Positions 25,374 through 34,416 of a stretch of DNA of 64,000 nt are shown here, one piece after another. The translations under genes and the position numbers were made by a program. This DNA comes from Terriglobales bacterium (GTDB lineage Bacteria; Acidobacteriota; Terriglobia; Terriglobales; Acidobacteriaceae): contig DASRFG010000028.1 in the NCBI GenBank assembly GCA_035651655.1, positions 62,001 through 126,000 of the forward strand, in the 5' to 3' direction. Position 1 is the stretch's first letter, and each line of letters opens with the position of its first letter. The notes under the pieces were generated by a model. The model saw only the letters and a program-made list of their open reading frames with translations, searched no databases and was not told where the DNA came from.

Positions 25374-26432
25374 ATGGCAACCGATCCGAAACTGTGGCAG
25401 GAGAATTCTCAACAAAACCAGCACCCGCACCTCGAGGCCGCACGCCCCGCCGCCGCCGATGCGGTCATGCAGGTGGTCCAGCTCGCAACCGGCTACTGGT
25501 TTTCGCGATGCTTGCAAGCGGTGGCGGAAATCGGAGTTGCCGACGCGCTGTCCGACGCCCCGCGCTCGGCAGCAGATCTGGCGCAGGCCGTCGGCGCCGC
25601 CCCCGATTCACTCAACCGCGTCCTGCGTTTGCTGAGCTCGCAGGGCGTGTTCGCTTTCGGAGACAGCGGATACTCCCACACGCCGCTTTCGCGCGCGCTA
25701 CGCAGCGATCATCCGCATTCCCTTCGCTCCTACGTGCGCTTCGTCGGGAGTCCGCTCTTCTGGGACAGCTACGCCGAGATGGAACACGTCATCCGCACCG
25801 GACAAACTGGTGTAAGCAAAATTGAGCCGCGTGGCGTGTTCGCTTACTTTAATGATCATCCCGCCATCCTTGAACTCTTCAACGACGCGATGCGGGGAAA
25901 AGCGGAAAGCGCCATCGGTCCGGTACTCGCGGCCTACGATTTCTCCGGCTTCGGGACCGTCGCCGACATCGGCGGAGGCCTCGGTCACATGTTGAAAGCC
26001 ATCCTCCAAACCGCGCCGCAGACGCGCGGTATTTTGTTCGACCAGCCGCACGTCGTCGCGCAAGTCGCTCCCGCTGACCGCCTTGAGCTTCAGGGCGGCG
26101 ATTTCTTCCGCGGCCCCTTGCCGCCATCCGACTGCTACGTCCTGATGGAAGTTCTCCACGACTGGACCGATGAGCAGTGCGTTGCCATCTTGCGACAGAT
26201 CCGCGCCGTGGCGCCGGCTCATGCCAAGTTGCTGATCGTAGAAACCGTGCTGCCACCGGACAATCGCCCGCATTTCGCCCATCATCTCGACATCAACATG
26301 ATGGTCCTCACCGGCGGCCGCGAGCGCACGCCCGACGAGTTCGCCCGGCTTTTTGCCGAGAGTGGCTTTCTGCTGCTGCGCCGCATCCCCACCCGCGGCG
26401 TGTACGCGATCATCGAGGCCGGCCCAGCTTAA
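25374..26432 (+). CDS. SAM-dependent O-methyltransferase, acetylserotonin/hydroxyneurosporene methyltransferase family
   Basis: 352 residues, ATG at 25374 with GGGGTGA upstream. The N-terminal dimerisation and winged-helix part (25-120: YWFSRCLQAVAEIGVADAL, RVLRLLSSQGVF) precedes a Rossmann methyltransferase with the SAM-binding motif DIGGGLGH (198-205). The catalytic-base region follows as EVLHDWTDEQC (His at about 262), then LLIVETVLPPD. This class methylates hydroxyl groups of small aromatic or polyketide-type molecules and is frequent in secondary metabolism. No biosynthetic partner genes are adjacent, so the acceptor is unknown. Codons are visibly richer in G/C third positions than in the following genes, which hints at separate acquisition. 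Confidence 0.9.
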   Translation: MATDPKLWQENSQQNQHPHLEAARPAAADAVMQVVQLATGYWFSRCLQAVAEIGVADALSDAPRSAADLAQAVGAAPDSLNRVLRLLSSQGVFAFGDSGYSHTPLSRALRSDHPHSLRSYVRFVGSPLFWDSYAEMEHVIRTGQTGVSKIEPRGVFAYFNDHPAILELFNDAMRGKAESAIGPVLAAYDFSGFGTVADIGGGLGHMLKAILQTAPQTRGILFDQPHVVAQVAPADRLELQGGDFFRGPLPPSDCYVLMEVLHDWTDEQCVAILRQIRAVAPAHAKLLIVETVLPPDNRPHFAHHLDINMMVLTGGRERTPDEFARLFAESGFLLLRRIPTRGVYAIIEAGPA

Positions 26433-26785
26433 GACATCGCTCTGCTCGCGTTTACATCGTGAAGCCGCATAGCGGCAGTAGTTCATAGCCCGGCGTGAGT
26501 GCCGTGACTGTCGCCTGCTCCGCACCGAGTTGACATCGGATCGGGTGAATCGATCGCAGAAACACCTGCATAACGGGCTATCCGGAAGCTATGGGAAAAG
26601 GAAGCCCAGTTTCCGAGTTGCCGACCATCCACTCGGAACTAGTAGTCTGGGGCTCCAGAACGTTGTGTCTAGCGCAGGAGGAGCCTATAATCCGCGAACT
26701 CGGAAATTTCGGTTCCACCGTCTAAATTGTCTTTGCTTTGGCAGGACCGTCGCAGTGGTTTCGCGGCCGAAGAGGAGGAAAAAGC
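26433..26785. other. Gene-free stretch upstream of the tandem secreted-protein genes
   Basis: About 350 bp without a convincing gene. A small hairpin GCCGC-ATA-GCGGC lies near its left end, and the ribosome site AGGAGG of the next gene is at the right end. The frame that could extend the next gene upstream is not supported by a ribosome site. No RNA gene or repeat family was recognised. Confidence 0.4.
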
Positions 26786-27829
26786 GTGGCCATCTACTCC
26801 GCAAGAACATTGACGAAGTGTGTTTTTGGAGTTGCGTTGGTGGCGAGCCTGTCGGTTCTGAGCGCAGCAGCGCAGTTTCAGAATCCAATTCAGGCGGCGA
26901 AGGACGCATACAAGAGAGCGATGAAACAACAGCAAAATCCGAAGTCGCAGCAGCCTGCTCCGCAGGGCCAGGCCACAAAGCCGGCCAATTCTCCGGTTCA
27001 GTCAAGCGCGGCGGAGCCCGATTCGTCAACCGCAAACGGCGATTGCTGCAGCCGGGAGGCTCTGAAGAAAATCGCCGCTTCCGTCGGATTTGTGGACATC
27101 GTGGGCATCAAGCTGGGCATGACTCCCGCACAGGCCTTGGCCGCCATCAAGGCTTACAAGTCCACGTTCAAAATTGAGGTCCTCCACACAAGATTATTTC
27201 ATCCTGGGGTTGAAACCTTTACCCGCGTGCCGCGTTACATTTCCGCTCAGGAGCCGAACAATGGCAAGGGCTACGAATACATCAACGTGGAATTCACCCA
27301 ACCGCCCAGCCCGCCGCTGGTTTCTAAGATTGAGCGCTATATAGCAATGCCAGCCGGTCAGCCGATAATGGCGTCGACCCTGTTGGAATCTTTGCGCAAA
27401 AAGTATGGGCAGTACAACTTCTCCCAGAACGGACCCTTGGCCTGGATTTATGACCTCAGTGGGAAGTTGCCGGTCCGCTTGCCTAATAGCGCGGCGTATT
27501 GTGCTTACCCTGAGGAACTGCCCCGAGGGAATGGCGAGCCGCAGAGCGACTACGGACAGATTAGCTTGGACACTACGTCGCCGAACTCTATTAAGGGAAA
27601 TACTATAGATACACCGGGCTGCGTGCCCTATGTAGTTTTTGTCGCTCGCGGCGTCGCCGAAGAAACCCCGCCGAACGCGCAACTCAGTCAGCTAACGACG
27701 ACCCTTGAAAGCGGCGCTCTCGTTTACAACTCTGGGCGGGCTAGTTACAACTGGCTGAAGGCGGAAGCCGATGCCAAGGCCAAAAAACAAGAGGATGACG
27801 CGAAATCGCGTACAGGGCCCCCGTTGTAG
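26786..27829 (+). CDS. Secreted protein of unknown function, first of a paralogous pair
   Basis: About 347 residues starting at the GTG at 26786, which has AGGAGG seven to eight bases upstream; a frame from 26738 would put the signal peptide inside the protein. Signal peptide: TKCVFGVALVASLSVLSAAA. A low-complexity Gln/Pro/Ser region (about residues 45-85) follows, then a domain opening VDIVGIKLGMTPAQALAAIK. That opening recalls modules with a G-x-x-x-G-M-T-x-x-x-A pattern for surface or periplasmic proteins. Later blocks are LLESLRKKYGQYNF and LAWIYDLSGKLP. The same blocks recur in the next gene, so the two are duplicates with diverged N-termini. Function is unknown; location is outside the inner membrane. 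Confidence 0.75.
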   Translation: MAIYSARTLTKCVFGVALVASLSVLSAAAQFQNPIQAAKDAYKRAMKQQQNPKSQQPAPQGQATKPANSPVQSSAAEPDSSTANGDCCSREALKKIAASVGFVDIVGIKLGMTPAQALAAIKAYKSTFKIEVLHTRLFHPGVETFTRVPRYISAQEPNNGKGYEYINVEFTQPPSPPLVSKIERYIAMPAGQPIMASTLLESLRKKYGQYNFSQNGPLAWIYDLSGKLPVRLPNSAAYCAYPEELPRGNGEPQSDYGQISLDTTSPNSIKGNTIDTPGCVPYVVFVARGVAEETPPNAQLSQLTTTLESGALVYNSGRASYNWLKAEADAKAKKQEDDAKSRTGPPL

Positions 27830-27868
27830 GCTGAATCTGGATTTCGGTGTCGAAGGAGGATACTTTCT

Positions 27869-28636
27869 ATGTCTCGCAAGCGGATTCTTTTCTCGGCAGG
27901 TGTTCTTCTGTTCGCCTTTGTCGCCGGCGTTTGGGAGACCTCGGCGCAGAATCTTCCTCCAACTCCACGCACTCCAGACCTGATGGGCATCTATCCGGGC
28001 ATGCCTGCGTCGGCCGCGCGCGCTCAGCTTCAAAAGCGCTCGTCAACGGTGAACGTGAGAAGTGCTTGGCCGGCGGATTCGGGGTTCGGGCTCAACATTA
28101 GTGATCCCACGGGTCGAGAAGGTACCAATGTGAACCTGACCCTAGCGCCCAATGATCCGATGGTGTGGTGGATCACGCGATCTCAGGCTTACCAGAATCC
28201 AGGGCCCCCTCTGATGCTGAACACCGTGCTTACAGCTTTGCGTGAAAAATATGGAAAAGAGACCATGACCCACGACCAAGGTGGCGGCGGCCTTTACGTG
28301 TTCTGGATATTCGATCAGAGCGGCAAGCTGCTGGCAACCGCCGACCCAACGCTGCAAGGCTGCAACAGCGGTCAGTTCAGTCTGTATATGCGAAACGGGT
28401 TGCCACCGGCACCGACCCAAGTCGAACAAACCTGTTTCAAATCCTATTTCGCCGTCAAAGCAAGTTTTAATAGCGCCTCTGCAGACGGTATGCTCAACTC
28501 CTACACCGTCGAGCTGGTCAACTTGCCCTACGCCTATAGAGCGGCGATGAACACGGCCAACGAGAAAAAAGCAGCCGATCAGAAGGCCCAGCAGGAACTG
28601 AAAAAGCGGGGTGAACAGAACAAGCCCAGCTTCTGA
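27869..28636 (+). CDS. Secreted protein of unknown function, second of a paralogous pair
   Basis: 255 residues with a perfect GGAGG ribosome site and signal peptide (MSRKRILFSAGVLLFAFVAGVW). After TPDLMGIYPGMPASAARAQL, matching the GIKLGMTPAQALAAIK of its neighbour, it has VLTALREKYGKETM and YVFWIFDQSGKLLA, which match LLESLRKKYG and AWIYDLSGKLP there. Two cysteines late in the protein (LQGCNSG and EQTCFKSY) could form a disulfide, as two do in the neighbour. It ends in a charged Lys/Gln/Glu tail. Only 39 bp separate the genes, so they are co-transcribed. No function can be assigned. Confidence 0.78.
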   Translation: MSRKRILFSAGVLLFAFVAGVWETSAQNLPPTPRTPDLMGIYPGMPASAARAQLQKRSSTVNVRSAWPADSGFGLNISDPTGREGTNVNLTLAPNDPMVWWITRSQAYQNPGPPLMLNTVLTALREKYGKETMTHDQGGGGLYVFWIFDQSGKLLATADPTLQGCNSGQFSLYMRNGLPPAPTQVEQTCFKSYFAVKASFNSASADGMLNSYTVELVNLPYAYRAAMNTANEKKAADQKAQQELKKRGEQNKPSF

Positions 28637-28651
28637 CGAACATTCCTGGGT

Positions 28652-28665
28652 CGCAAGCGCTTGCG
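28652..28665. repeat. 14-bp perfect palindrome between convergent genes
   Basis: CGCAAGCGCTTGCG at 28652-28665, 15 bases after the stop of the secreted-protein gene and ahead of the acnA stop. It may help to end or stabilise transcripts from either side; no T-run is present. Confidence 0.35.
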
Positions 28666-28748
28666 TCTGGCCGGAAAGCGTTTTGCACTCACTCCAGGCA
28701 TGGGGATGGATAATCAGCAACCGGAGCTTTGTAGAGCACACAGACGAA

Positions 28749-31616
28749 CTACGTGATGCTGCTGCCCGACTTTACGTCTGCCACCGTCTTCATGCCCGGA
28801 CTCACCACTTCCGGCTTAGGCTTGCCCGCGAGCAACTGGCGAAGTACGTACTGCAAGATGCCGCCATGTTGGTAATAGAGGGCCTCTTGTGGAGTATCGA
28901 TGCGTACTTGGGCTTGAAAATTCACGGTCTTTCCGTCAGCTGAGCGTGCGTTTACCTGCACCACTCGCTCCGGTGGGAACTTTTCCACGATCGGCGGTAG
29001 ACCTTTGATCTCGTACACTTCTTCGCCGGTGAGCCCTAAAGTGTCGGGATCCTGACCGGCCAGGAATTGCAGCGGAAGCACCCCCATGCCGACTAGATTT
29101 GAGCGGTGAATGCGTTCGTAACTTTCGGCGATCACCGCTCGGACTCCCAGTAAGAGCGGTCCTTTGGCGGCCCAATCGCGTGAAGAACCTGAGCCGTATT
29201 CTTTGCCGGCGAGGATGATCAGCTGCACTCCCTCCTGCTGATATTTTTCTGAAGCCTCGAAAATGGTCATTTCTTTGCCATCCGGCAAATGACGGGTAAA
29301 GCCCCCTTCAAGGCTGGGCACCAGCTTATTGCGCAGGCGCACATTGGCAAACGTGCCGCGCACCATCGCCTCATGGTTGCCGCGCCGCGAACCGTAGGAG
29401 TTAAAGTCCTTGGCCTGTACCCCATGCGCCATCAGATATTTTCCGGCGGGACTGTCCACCTTGATTGATCCTGCCGGTGAGATGTGGTCGGTGGTAACGC
29501 TGTGGCCCAACTTCGCCAGCACGCGCGCGCCGCGAATGTCCTCCACCGGCTGCGGTTGTTTAGGCATTCGATCAAAATAGGGAGCCTGCTTAATGTATGT
29601 AGAGGCGGCATCCCAGGCATAAGTCTCGCCCTTGGGCACCGGCAAAGATCGCCAGCGCTCGTCGCCCGCATACACGTCCGAGTAGCTCTTATGAAACATC
29701 TTGGCCTCGATCGCGGCCGCAATGGCTTCGTTGACCTCTTTTTGCGACGGCCAGATCTCTGATAGAAAAACCGGCTTGCCTGTGCGGTCGCGCCCCAGTG
29801 GCTCGTTACGCAGGTCGATGTCAATTCTGCCGGCGAGAGCGAAAGCCACCACCAAGGGCGGAGACATCAGATAGTTAGCGCGAACCTCGGAGTTGATTCG
29901 GCCTTCGAAATTGCGGTTTCCGGAAAGTACCGAGGCGACCACCAGATCCCCTTCTTCAATGGCTTCCGAAATCTCGGCCGGCAGCGGGCCGGAGTTTCCG
30001 ATGCAAGTCGTGCAGCCGTAACCCACCACGTTGAAGCGAAGCTTGTCGAGATAGGGCTGCAGACCAGCCCGCTCTAGATAATCCCGCACAACTTTTGACC
30101 CTGGCGCCAGGGAACTCTTCACCCATCCTGGTACCGAGAGTCCGCGCTCGGTCGCCTTCTTGGCCACCAGCCCGGCCGCAATCATCACTGAAGGGTTGGA
30201 AGTATTGGTACAGCTGGTAATCGCGGCGATGACAACGCTGCCGTTGTGCAGGTTACGCTTCAAGTCTGCTGAGATGGGTGTGCCTGCAGCCGGCATTTCC
30301 TGGTCTTCGACCCCAACCGCTGTAGGGTTGCCGCCCTCGCCTTCCCATCTTCCGACCTGTCTCGCCACCGGGTGCTTTGCCGCGAGTGCAGCGGTTGCTC
30401 CTCCCCCCTTGGCTGGACGGGTCAGGCTGGGAAGCGCCTCGTGGAACGATCTAGCGGCCTGCGAGAGGGGCACTCGGTCCTGGGGCCGCTTGGGGCCAGC
30501 CAGGCTGGGTTCCACAGTGCTCAAGTCCAGCGTCAGCAGCTCCGAGTACTGCGCGTCGGGCATCTTTGCGGTGTGGAAGAGGCCTTGCTCCTTGCAATAG
30601 GCTTCGACCAACGCGATCTGCTCGTCGCTGCGTCCCGTCAGTTGCAGGTAACGCAAGGTTTCCTGGTCAACCGGAAAGATGCCGCAAGTTGCACCGTATT
30701 CGGGCGCCATGTTTGCGATGGTCGCTCGATCAGCCAGCGAGAGCGCGGGCAAACCCGGGCCGTAAAATTCGACGAACTTCCCAACCACACCGTGCTTGCG
30801 CAGCATCTCGGTGATGGTCAGTACCAGATCGGTTGCGGTGGATCCTTCCCGCAGTTGGCCGGTAAGGCGTACGCCTACTACCTGCGGAATCAGCATAGAA
30901 ACCGGCTGGCCGAGCATGGCCGCTTCGGCCTCGATGCCCCCTACTCCCCAGCCCAAGACGCCGAGGCCGTTGATCATCGTGGTGTGGGAATCGGTCCCCA
31001 CCAGCGTGTCAGGATAGGCGGAGCGCTTTCCGTCGGCTTCGTGCACAAACACAACTCGCGCCAAGAACTCCAGGTTTATCTGGTGAACGATTCCCGTGTC
31101 CGGGGGAACGATGGCGAAATTCCGAAATGCCGACTGGCCCCATCGAAGGAAAGCATAGCGCTCACGGTTGCGCTGGAACTCCAGGGCCGCGTTAATATCG
31201 AACGCGCCCACGCTGCCGAACTCATCCACCTGCACCGAGTGGTCAATTACCAGCTCTGCCGGCTGGATAGGATTGATCAAGCTGGGGTCGCCGCCCAATC
31301 GAGCCATGGCGTCGCGCATGGCCGCCAAATCCACCACCGCCGGCACGCCGGTGAAATCCTGCATCAGTACCCGGCTGGGGGTAAATGAAATCTCGTGTTC
31401 CGCGTGGACAGCATTTCTCCATGCAGCCAGCGATCTGATGTCGTCGGCCTTTACCGCGCGCCCGTCTTCGGTGCGCAGTAGGTTCTCCAACAAAATGCGC
31501 AGCGAATACGGCAAATGTTTTGTCGAGATACCCTGCTTATCAAGCGCATCAAGGCGGTGGATTTCGTATTCGCGGGATCCTACTCGCAGGGACGCACGGC
31601 TTCCGAAGCTATTCAT
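28749..31616 (-). CDS. acnA: Aconitate hydratase
   Basis: 955 residues, the AcnA/IRP type. It isomerises citrate to isocitrate in the TCA cycle using a [4Fe-4S] cluster. The three cluster cysteines are visible in ITSCTNTSNPS and GYGCTTCIGNSGPL. Active-site blocks VGTDSHTTMINGLGVLGWGVGGIEAE and GSSRDWAAKGPLLLGVRAVIAESYERIHRSNL are complete. A linker of about 60 residues in the middle (rich in Gly, Ala and Pro, before the first cluster Cys) is longer than in E. coli AcnA. A TGAGT-N7-ACTCA dyad sits eight bases upstream of the ATG, and mntH lies upstream on the same strand 101 bp away. Confidence 0.96.
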   Translation of the reverse strand: MNSFGSRASLRVGSREYEIHRLDALDKQGISTKHLPYSLRILLENLLRTEDGRAVKADDIRSLAAWRNAVHAEHEISFTPSRVLMQDFTGVPAVVDLAAMRDAMARLGGDPSLINPIQPAELVIDHSVQVDEFGSVGAFDINAALEFQRNRERYAFLRWGQSAFRNFAIVPPDTGIVHQINLEFLARVVFVHEADGKRSAYPDTLVGTDSHTTMINGLGVLGWGVGGIEAEAAMLGQPVSMLIPQVVGVRLTGQLREGSTATDLVLTITEMLRKHGVVGKFVEFYGPGLPALSLADRATIANMAPEYGATCGIFPVDQETLRYLQLTGRSDEQIALVEAYCKEQGLFHTAKMPDAQYSELLTLDLSTVEPSLAGPKRPQDRVPLSQAARSFHEALPSLTRPAKGGGATAALAAKHPVARQVGRWEGEGGNPTAVGVEDQEMPAAGTPISADLKRNLHNGSVVIAAITSCTNTSNPSVMIAAGLVAKKATERGLSVPGWVKSSLAPGSKVVRDYLERAGLQPYLDKLRFNVVGYGCTTCIGNSGPLPAEISEAIEEGDLVVASVLSGNRNFEGRINSEVRANYLMSPPLVVAFALAGRIDIDLRNEPLGRDRTGKPVFLSEIWPSQKEVNEAIAAAIEAKMFHKSYSDVYAGDERWRSLPVPKGETYAWDAASTYIKQAPYFDRMPKQPQPVEDIRGARVLAKLGHSVTTDHISPAGSIKVDSPAGKYLMAHGVQAKDFNSYGSRRGNHEAMVRGTFANVRLRNKLVPSLEGGFTRHLPDGKEMTIFEASEKYQQEGVQLIILAGKEYGSGSSRDWAAKGPLLLGVRAVIAESYERIHRSNLVGMGVLPLQFLAGQDPDTLGLTGEEVYEIKGLPPIVEKFPPERVVQVNARSADGKTVNFQAQVRIDTPQEALYYQHGGILQYVLRQLLAGKPKPEVVSPGMKTVADVKSGSSIT

Positions 31617-31623
31617 ATGAGTT

Positions 31624-31640
31624 TGAGTTCCTAGTACTCA
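31624..31640. promoter_or_regulatory. Operator-like dyad ahead of acnA
   Basis: TGAGT (31624-31628) and ACTCA (31636-31640) form a 5-bp dyad with a seven-base spacer in the acnA leader, overlapping its AGGAA ribosome-site region on the minus strand. A DNA-binding regulator or an mRNA hairpin could use it. The evidence is only symmetry and position. Confidence 0.25.
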
Positions 31641-31717
31641 TTCCTATTGCACAATCGGCAGTTGCGAGCACTCAGTTCACACCTGGCGAAACCGAGAACT
31701 CAGACCGAATCTATAGT

Positions 31718-33013
31718 TTAGAACTTTCCGCCGAAAGTTTGGTAGAGCAGCAGTCCGTTAAGCCCAAGAACGACAAAAGCGATGAGATAGGCGAAAACGT
31801 TGGTCGAGCGACTGTTGGTGAGGTCGCCCATCAACTCCGGGCGGCGGGTGAACATGATCAGCGGGATCAGCGCGAAGGGCAAAGCAAAACTGAGGAAGAC
31901 CTGCGAGAGAACCAAGATGCGCAGCGGATCCAGTCCCATACCGATCACCGCAATGGCGGGCACCATGGTGATGAACCGCCGCAGAAAGATCGGGAACTTG
32001 ATGTCGAGAAAGCCTTCGATGATCACCTGTCCGGCCATGGTGCCGACCGTCGAGGAAGCCAGCCCAGAGAGCAAGAGCGCAATCGCGAAAGCCGCAGCGG
32101 AGAGTGGCCCAAGCAGGGGGCGCAACGTCTCATGTGCCTGCTCGATGGAGGCAACCGTGCGCCCGGAGTGCGCAAATACAGCCGCGGCCATGATAACCAT
32201 GGCCGAGTTCACCAGCCAGGCGCCGTTCATCGCCGCCAGCACGTCCAGCAACTCGTAGCGGGCATGCTTCAGGCGAGTCAGCCATTGTCCGGTGGGGCAG
32301 TTGTACCCGTCCCCGGTCATACGATGTTGCACCAATGCCGAATGAAGATAGACCACATGGGGCATGACCGTCGCCCCCAACATTCCTACTGCGATATAGA
32401 CGCTGCCGCTGGTGAGTTTGGGGACCACAATGTGCCGGGCGACAGCGCTCCAATTTGGGTGTGCCAGGAAAATTTCGATGGCATAGCAAGCAGCGATGCC
32501 AAACACAAACAGCATGATTACCTGTTCCAGACGGCGGAACCCATACAATTCCGAGGCCAGGATGAGGAAAACGCATACCCCGGTAAGCAGCGCCGCCACC
32601 AGCATGTTGATGTGGAAGAGGAGGTAAAAACCCAGCGCGGCGCCGAGAAACTCGGCAAGATCGGTGGCCAGAGCGGCCAGTTCGGCCGCTACCCAGAGTC
32701 CTAGATTCGCGGCCTTGGAAAAGTGGGCTCGGCAATTCTGCGGCAAGGTCCGTCCCGTCGCGATTCCCAACTTGGCAGACAGGAACTGGATCAGAATGGC
32801 CATGGCATTCGACCACAGCAACACCCACAGCAAGTCGTATCCGTACTCCGTGCCCCCCTGAATATTGGTGGCAAAGTTGCCGGGATCTATATAGGCGATG
32901 CTGGCGACAAACGCTGGTCCAAAATAGGACCACACCTCGGCCCGGCGAAAGGCGGGAAACCACTTTCGCTTCCACACATCTTTCTCAGCAGCAGTTTGAG
33001 GAGAGGCTTCCAC
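31718..33013 (-). CDS. mntH: Nramp-family divalent metal (Mn2+/Fe2+) transporter
   Basis: 431 residues from a GTG at 33013, with about eleven hydrophobic helices. The metal-binding DPGN motif of helix 1 (SIAYIDPGNFATNIQGG) and the MPH motif of helix 6 (ATVMPHVVYLHSAL) are intact. Family proteins import manganese, and sometimes iron, with protons across the inner membrane. There is no adjacent metal regulator and no clear MntR or Fur box was seen in the short divergent region toward purD. It is transcribed toward acnA, an iron-sulfur enzyme, which may be chance. Confidence 0.95.
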   Translation of the reverse strand: MEASPQTAAEKDVWKRKWFPAFRRAEVWSYFGPAFVASIAYIDPGNFATNIQGGTEYGYDLLWVLLWSNAMAILIQFLSAKLGIATGRTLPQNCRAHFSKAANLGLWVAAELAALATDLAEFLGAALGFYLLFHINMLVAALLTGVCVFLILASELYGFRRLEQVIMLFVFGIAACYAIEIFLAHPNWSAVARHIVVPKLTSGSVYIAVGMLGATVMPHVVYLHSALVQHRMTGDGYNCPTGQWLTRLKHARYELLDVLAAMNGAWLVNSAMVIMAAAVFAHSGRTVASIEQAHETLRPLLGPLSAAAFAIALLLSGLASSTVGTMAGQVIIEGFLDIKFPIFLRRFITMVPAIAVIGMGLDPLRILVLSQVFLSFALPFALIPLIMFTRRPELMGDLTNSRSTNVFAYLIAFVVLGLNGLLLYQTFGGKF

Positions 33014-33098
33014 CAGGGCAACAGTTTACACGCCGTGCTGCTGGGGTTTGACATCAACCGCAATGCCTCCTAGTCTGTGGTTTCCTCTAGGCCGAGAC

Positions 33099-34376
33099 AT
33101 GAAAGTTCTGGTGATCGGAAGCGGCGGACGCGAACACGCGCTGGTGTGGAAATTACGCCAGTCTCCGCGCGTTTCGCGGGTCTATAGCACGCCTGGTAAT
33201 GGCGGCATCTGCGAGGAAGCCGAATGTCTTCAGGCGGACATCAAAAGCCTGGACTCGCTGATCGCGGTTGCCAATGGAATCCAGCCGGATTTAACGGTGG
33301 TGGGCCCTGAACTACCCCTCAGTCTGGGAATTGTTGATGAGTTCAGGCGACGGGGCTGGCGAATTTTCGGCCCTACGCAAGCAGCAGCACGGCTTGAATC
33401 CAGCAAGAGTTTTGCCAAGGAATTTCTTCAGCGGCACCGCATTCCGACCGCTCACTACGCCATCTGCTTATCTCCGGATGATGTGAAGGATGCCTTGGCC
33501 CATCTCCATGCCCCTGTGGTGGTGAAGGCAGACGGACTGGCGGCGGGAAAGGGCGTGGTGATCGCGCAGACCAAGGAGGAAGCCGCAACCGTTGCCTCCG
33601 AGATGCTAAGCGGAAAGATGCTTGGGGAAGCCGGGCTGCGGGTGGTCCTGGAAGAATGCTTGCAAGGTGAAGAGCTCTCGTTTCTCGTGATCAGCGACGG
33701 CGAACGAGTGGCGCCTCTGGTTGCGGCGCAGGATTACAAGCGAGTTGGCGACGGCGATAGCGGGCCGAACACTGGCGGAATGGGTGCATTTTCCACCGAT
33801 GCCATGCTCGATCCCAAAATGCGGGATTGGCTGGTGGCGCATGTCGCCCGCCCGGTGGTTGCCGGCATGAAGGCGGAGGGCGCGGAGTACCGCGGAGTTC
33901 TTTACTGCGGTCTGATGATGACCGCCAAAGGGCCCATGGTGTTGGAATTCAATTGCCGCTTCGGTGATCCCGAAACCCAGCCCATTCTCATGCGCCTGGA
34001 GAGCGACTTGGTGGACGCCATGGAGGCGTCCATTGAGGGTCGCGTGAGTGACGGCGATTTTAAATGGTCGCCCGATGCAGCGGCATGTGTGGTCATGGCT
34101 TCGGGTGGATACCCGGGAACATTCGAGGCGGGGAAAAAAATTGTAGGATTGGAGCAGGCGGCACAGAAGCCCGGAGTGAAGGTGTTTCACGCGGGTACCA
34201 GCCGAAGAGACAACACGTACTATACAACTGGCGGCCGCGTACTGGGAGTTACCGCCCGCGCCCCCAGCTTAAAAGAGGCAATCACGCGAGCTTATGACGC
34301 CGTAGCTGGGATCGGGTTTGAGAACATGCATTACAGGAAAGACATTGGCGCCCGAGCGATTAACCTCCGCGCTTAA
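33099..34376 (+). CDS. purD: Phosphoribosylamine--glycine ligase
   Basis: 425 residues from the ATG at 33099 (MKVLVIGSGGREHALVWK); a 17-residue upstream extension in frame is not homologous. It is an ATP-grasp enzyme for the second step of purine synthesis. Signatures: GSGGREHAL at the N-terminus, SKSFAKEFLQRHRIPTA, VKADGLAAGKGV (the ATP-grasp loop), the metal site VLEFNCRFGDPETQ and PNTGGMGAFS. purE follows 40 bp downstream in the same direction, so the two purine genes form an operon. Confidence 0.97.
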   Translation: MKVLVIGSGGREHALVWKLRQSPRVSRVYSTPGNGGICEEAECLQADIKSLDSLIAVANGIQPDLTVVGPELPLSLGIVDEFRRRGWRIFGPTQAAARLESSKSFAKEFLQRHRIPTAHYAICLSPDDVKDALAHLHAPVVVKADGLAAGKGVVIAQTKEEAATVASEMLSGKMLGEAGLRVVLEECLQGEELSFLVISDGERVAPLVAAQDYKRVGDGDSGPNTGGMGAFSTDAMLDPKMRDWLVAHVARPVVAGMKAEGAEYRGVLYCGLMMTAKGPMVLEFNCRFGDPETQPILMRLESDLVDAMEASIEGRVSDGDFKWSPDAAACVVMASGGYPGTFEAGKKIVGLEQAAQKPGVKVFHAGTSRRDNTYYTTGGRVLGVTARAPSLKEAITRAYDAVAGIGFENMHYRKDIGARAINLRA

Positions 34377-34416
34377 GAAGTGAGGGACCATTTTATTCGC
34401 AGTTTAGAAAGCCATC

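Noticed and set aside
25698-26525. 275-codon minus-strand frame opposite the methyltransferase
   Set aside because: It is a shadow of a well-supported gene and arises from its high G/C third positions.
30372-31388. 338-codon plus-strand frame opposite acnA
   Set aside because: Antisense shadow of acnA, with no family motif.
31520-32704. 394-codon plus-strand frame opposite mntH
   Set aside because: It is the antisense shadow of a clear transporter gene and has strongly biased, low-complexity sequence.
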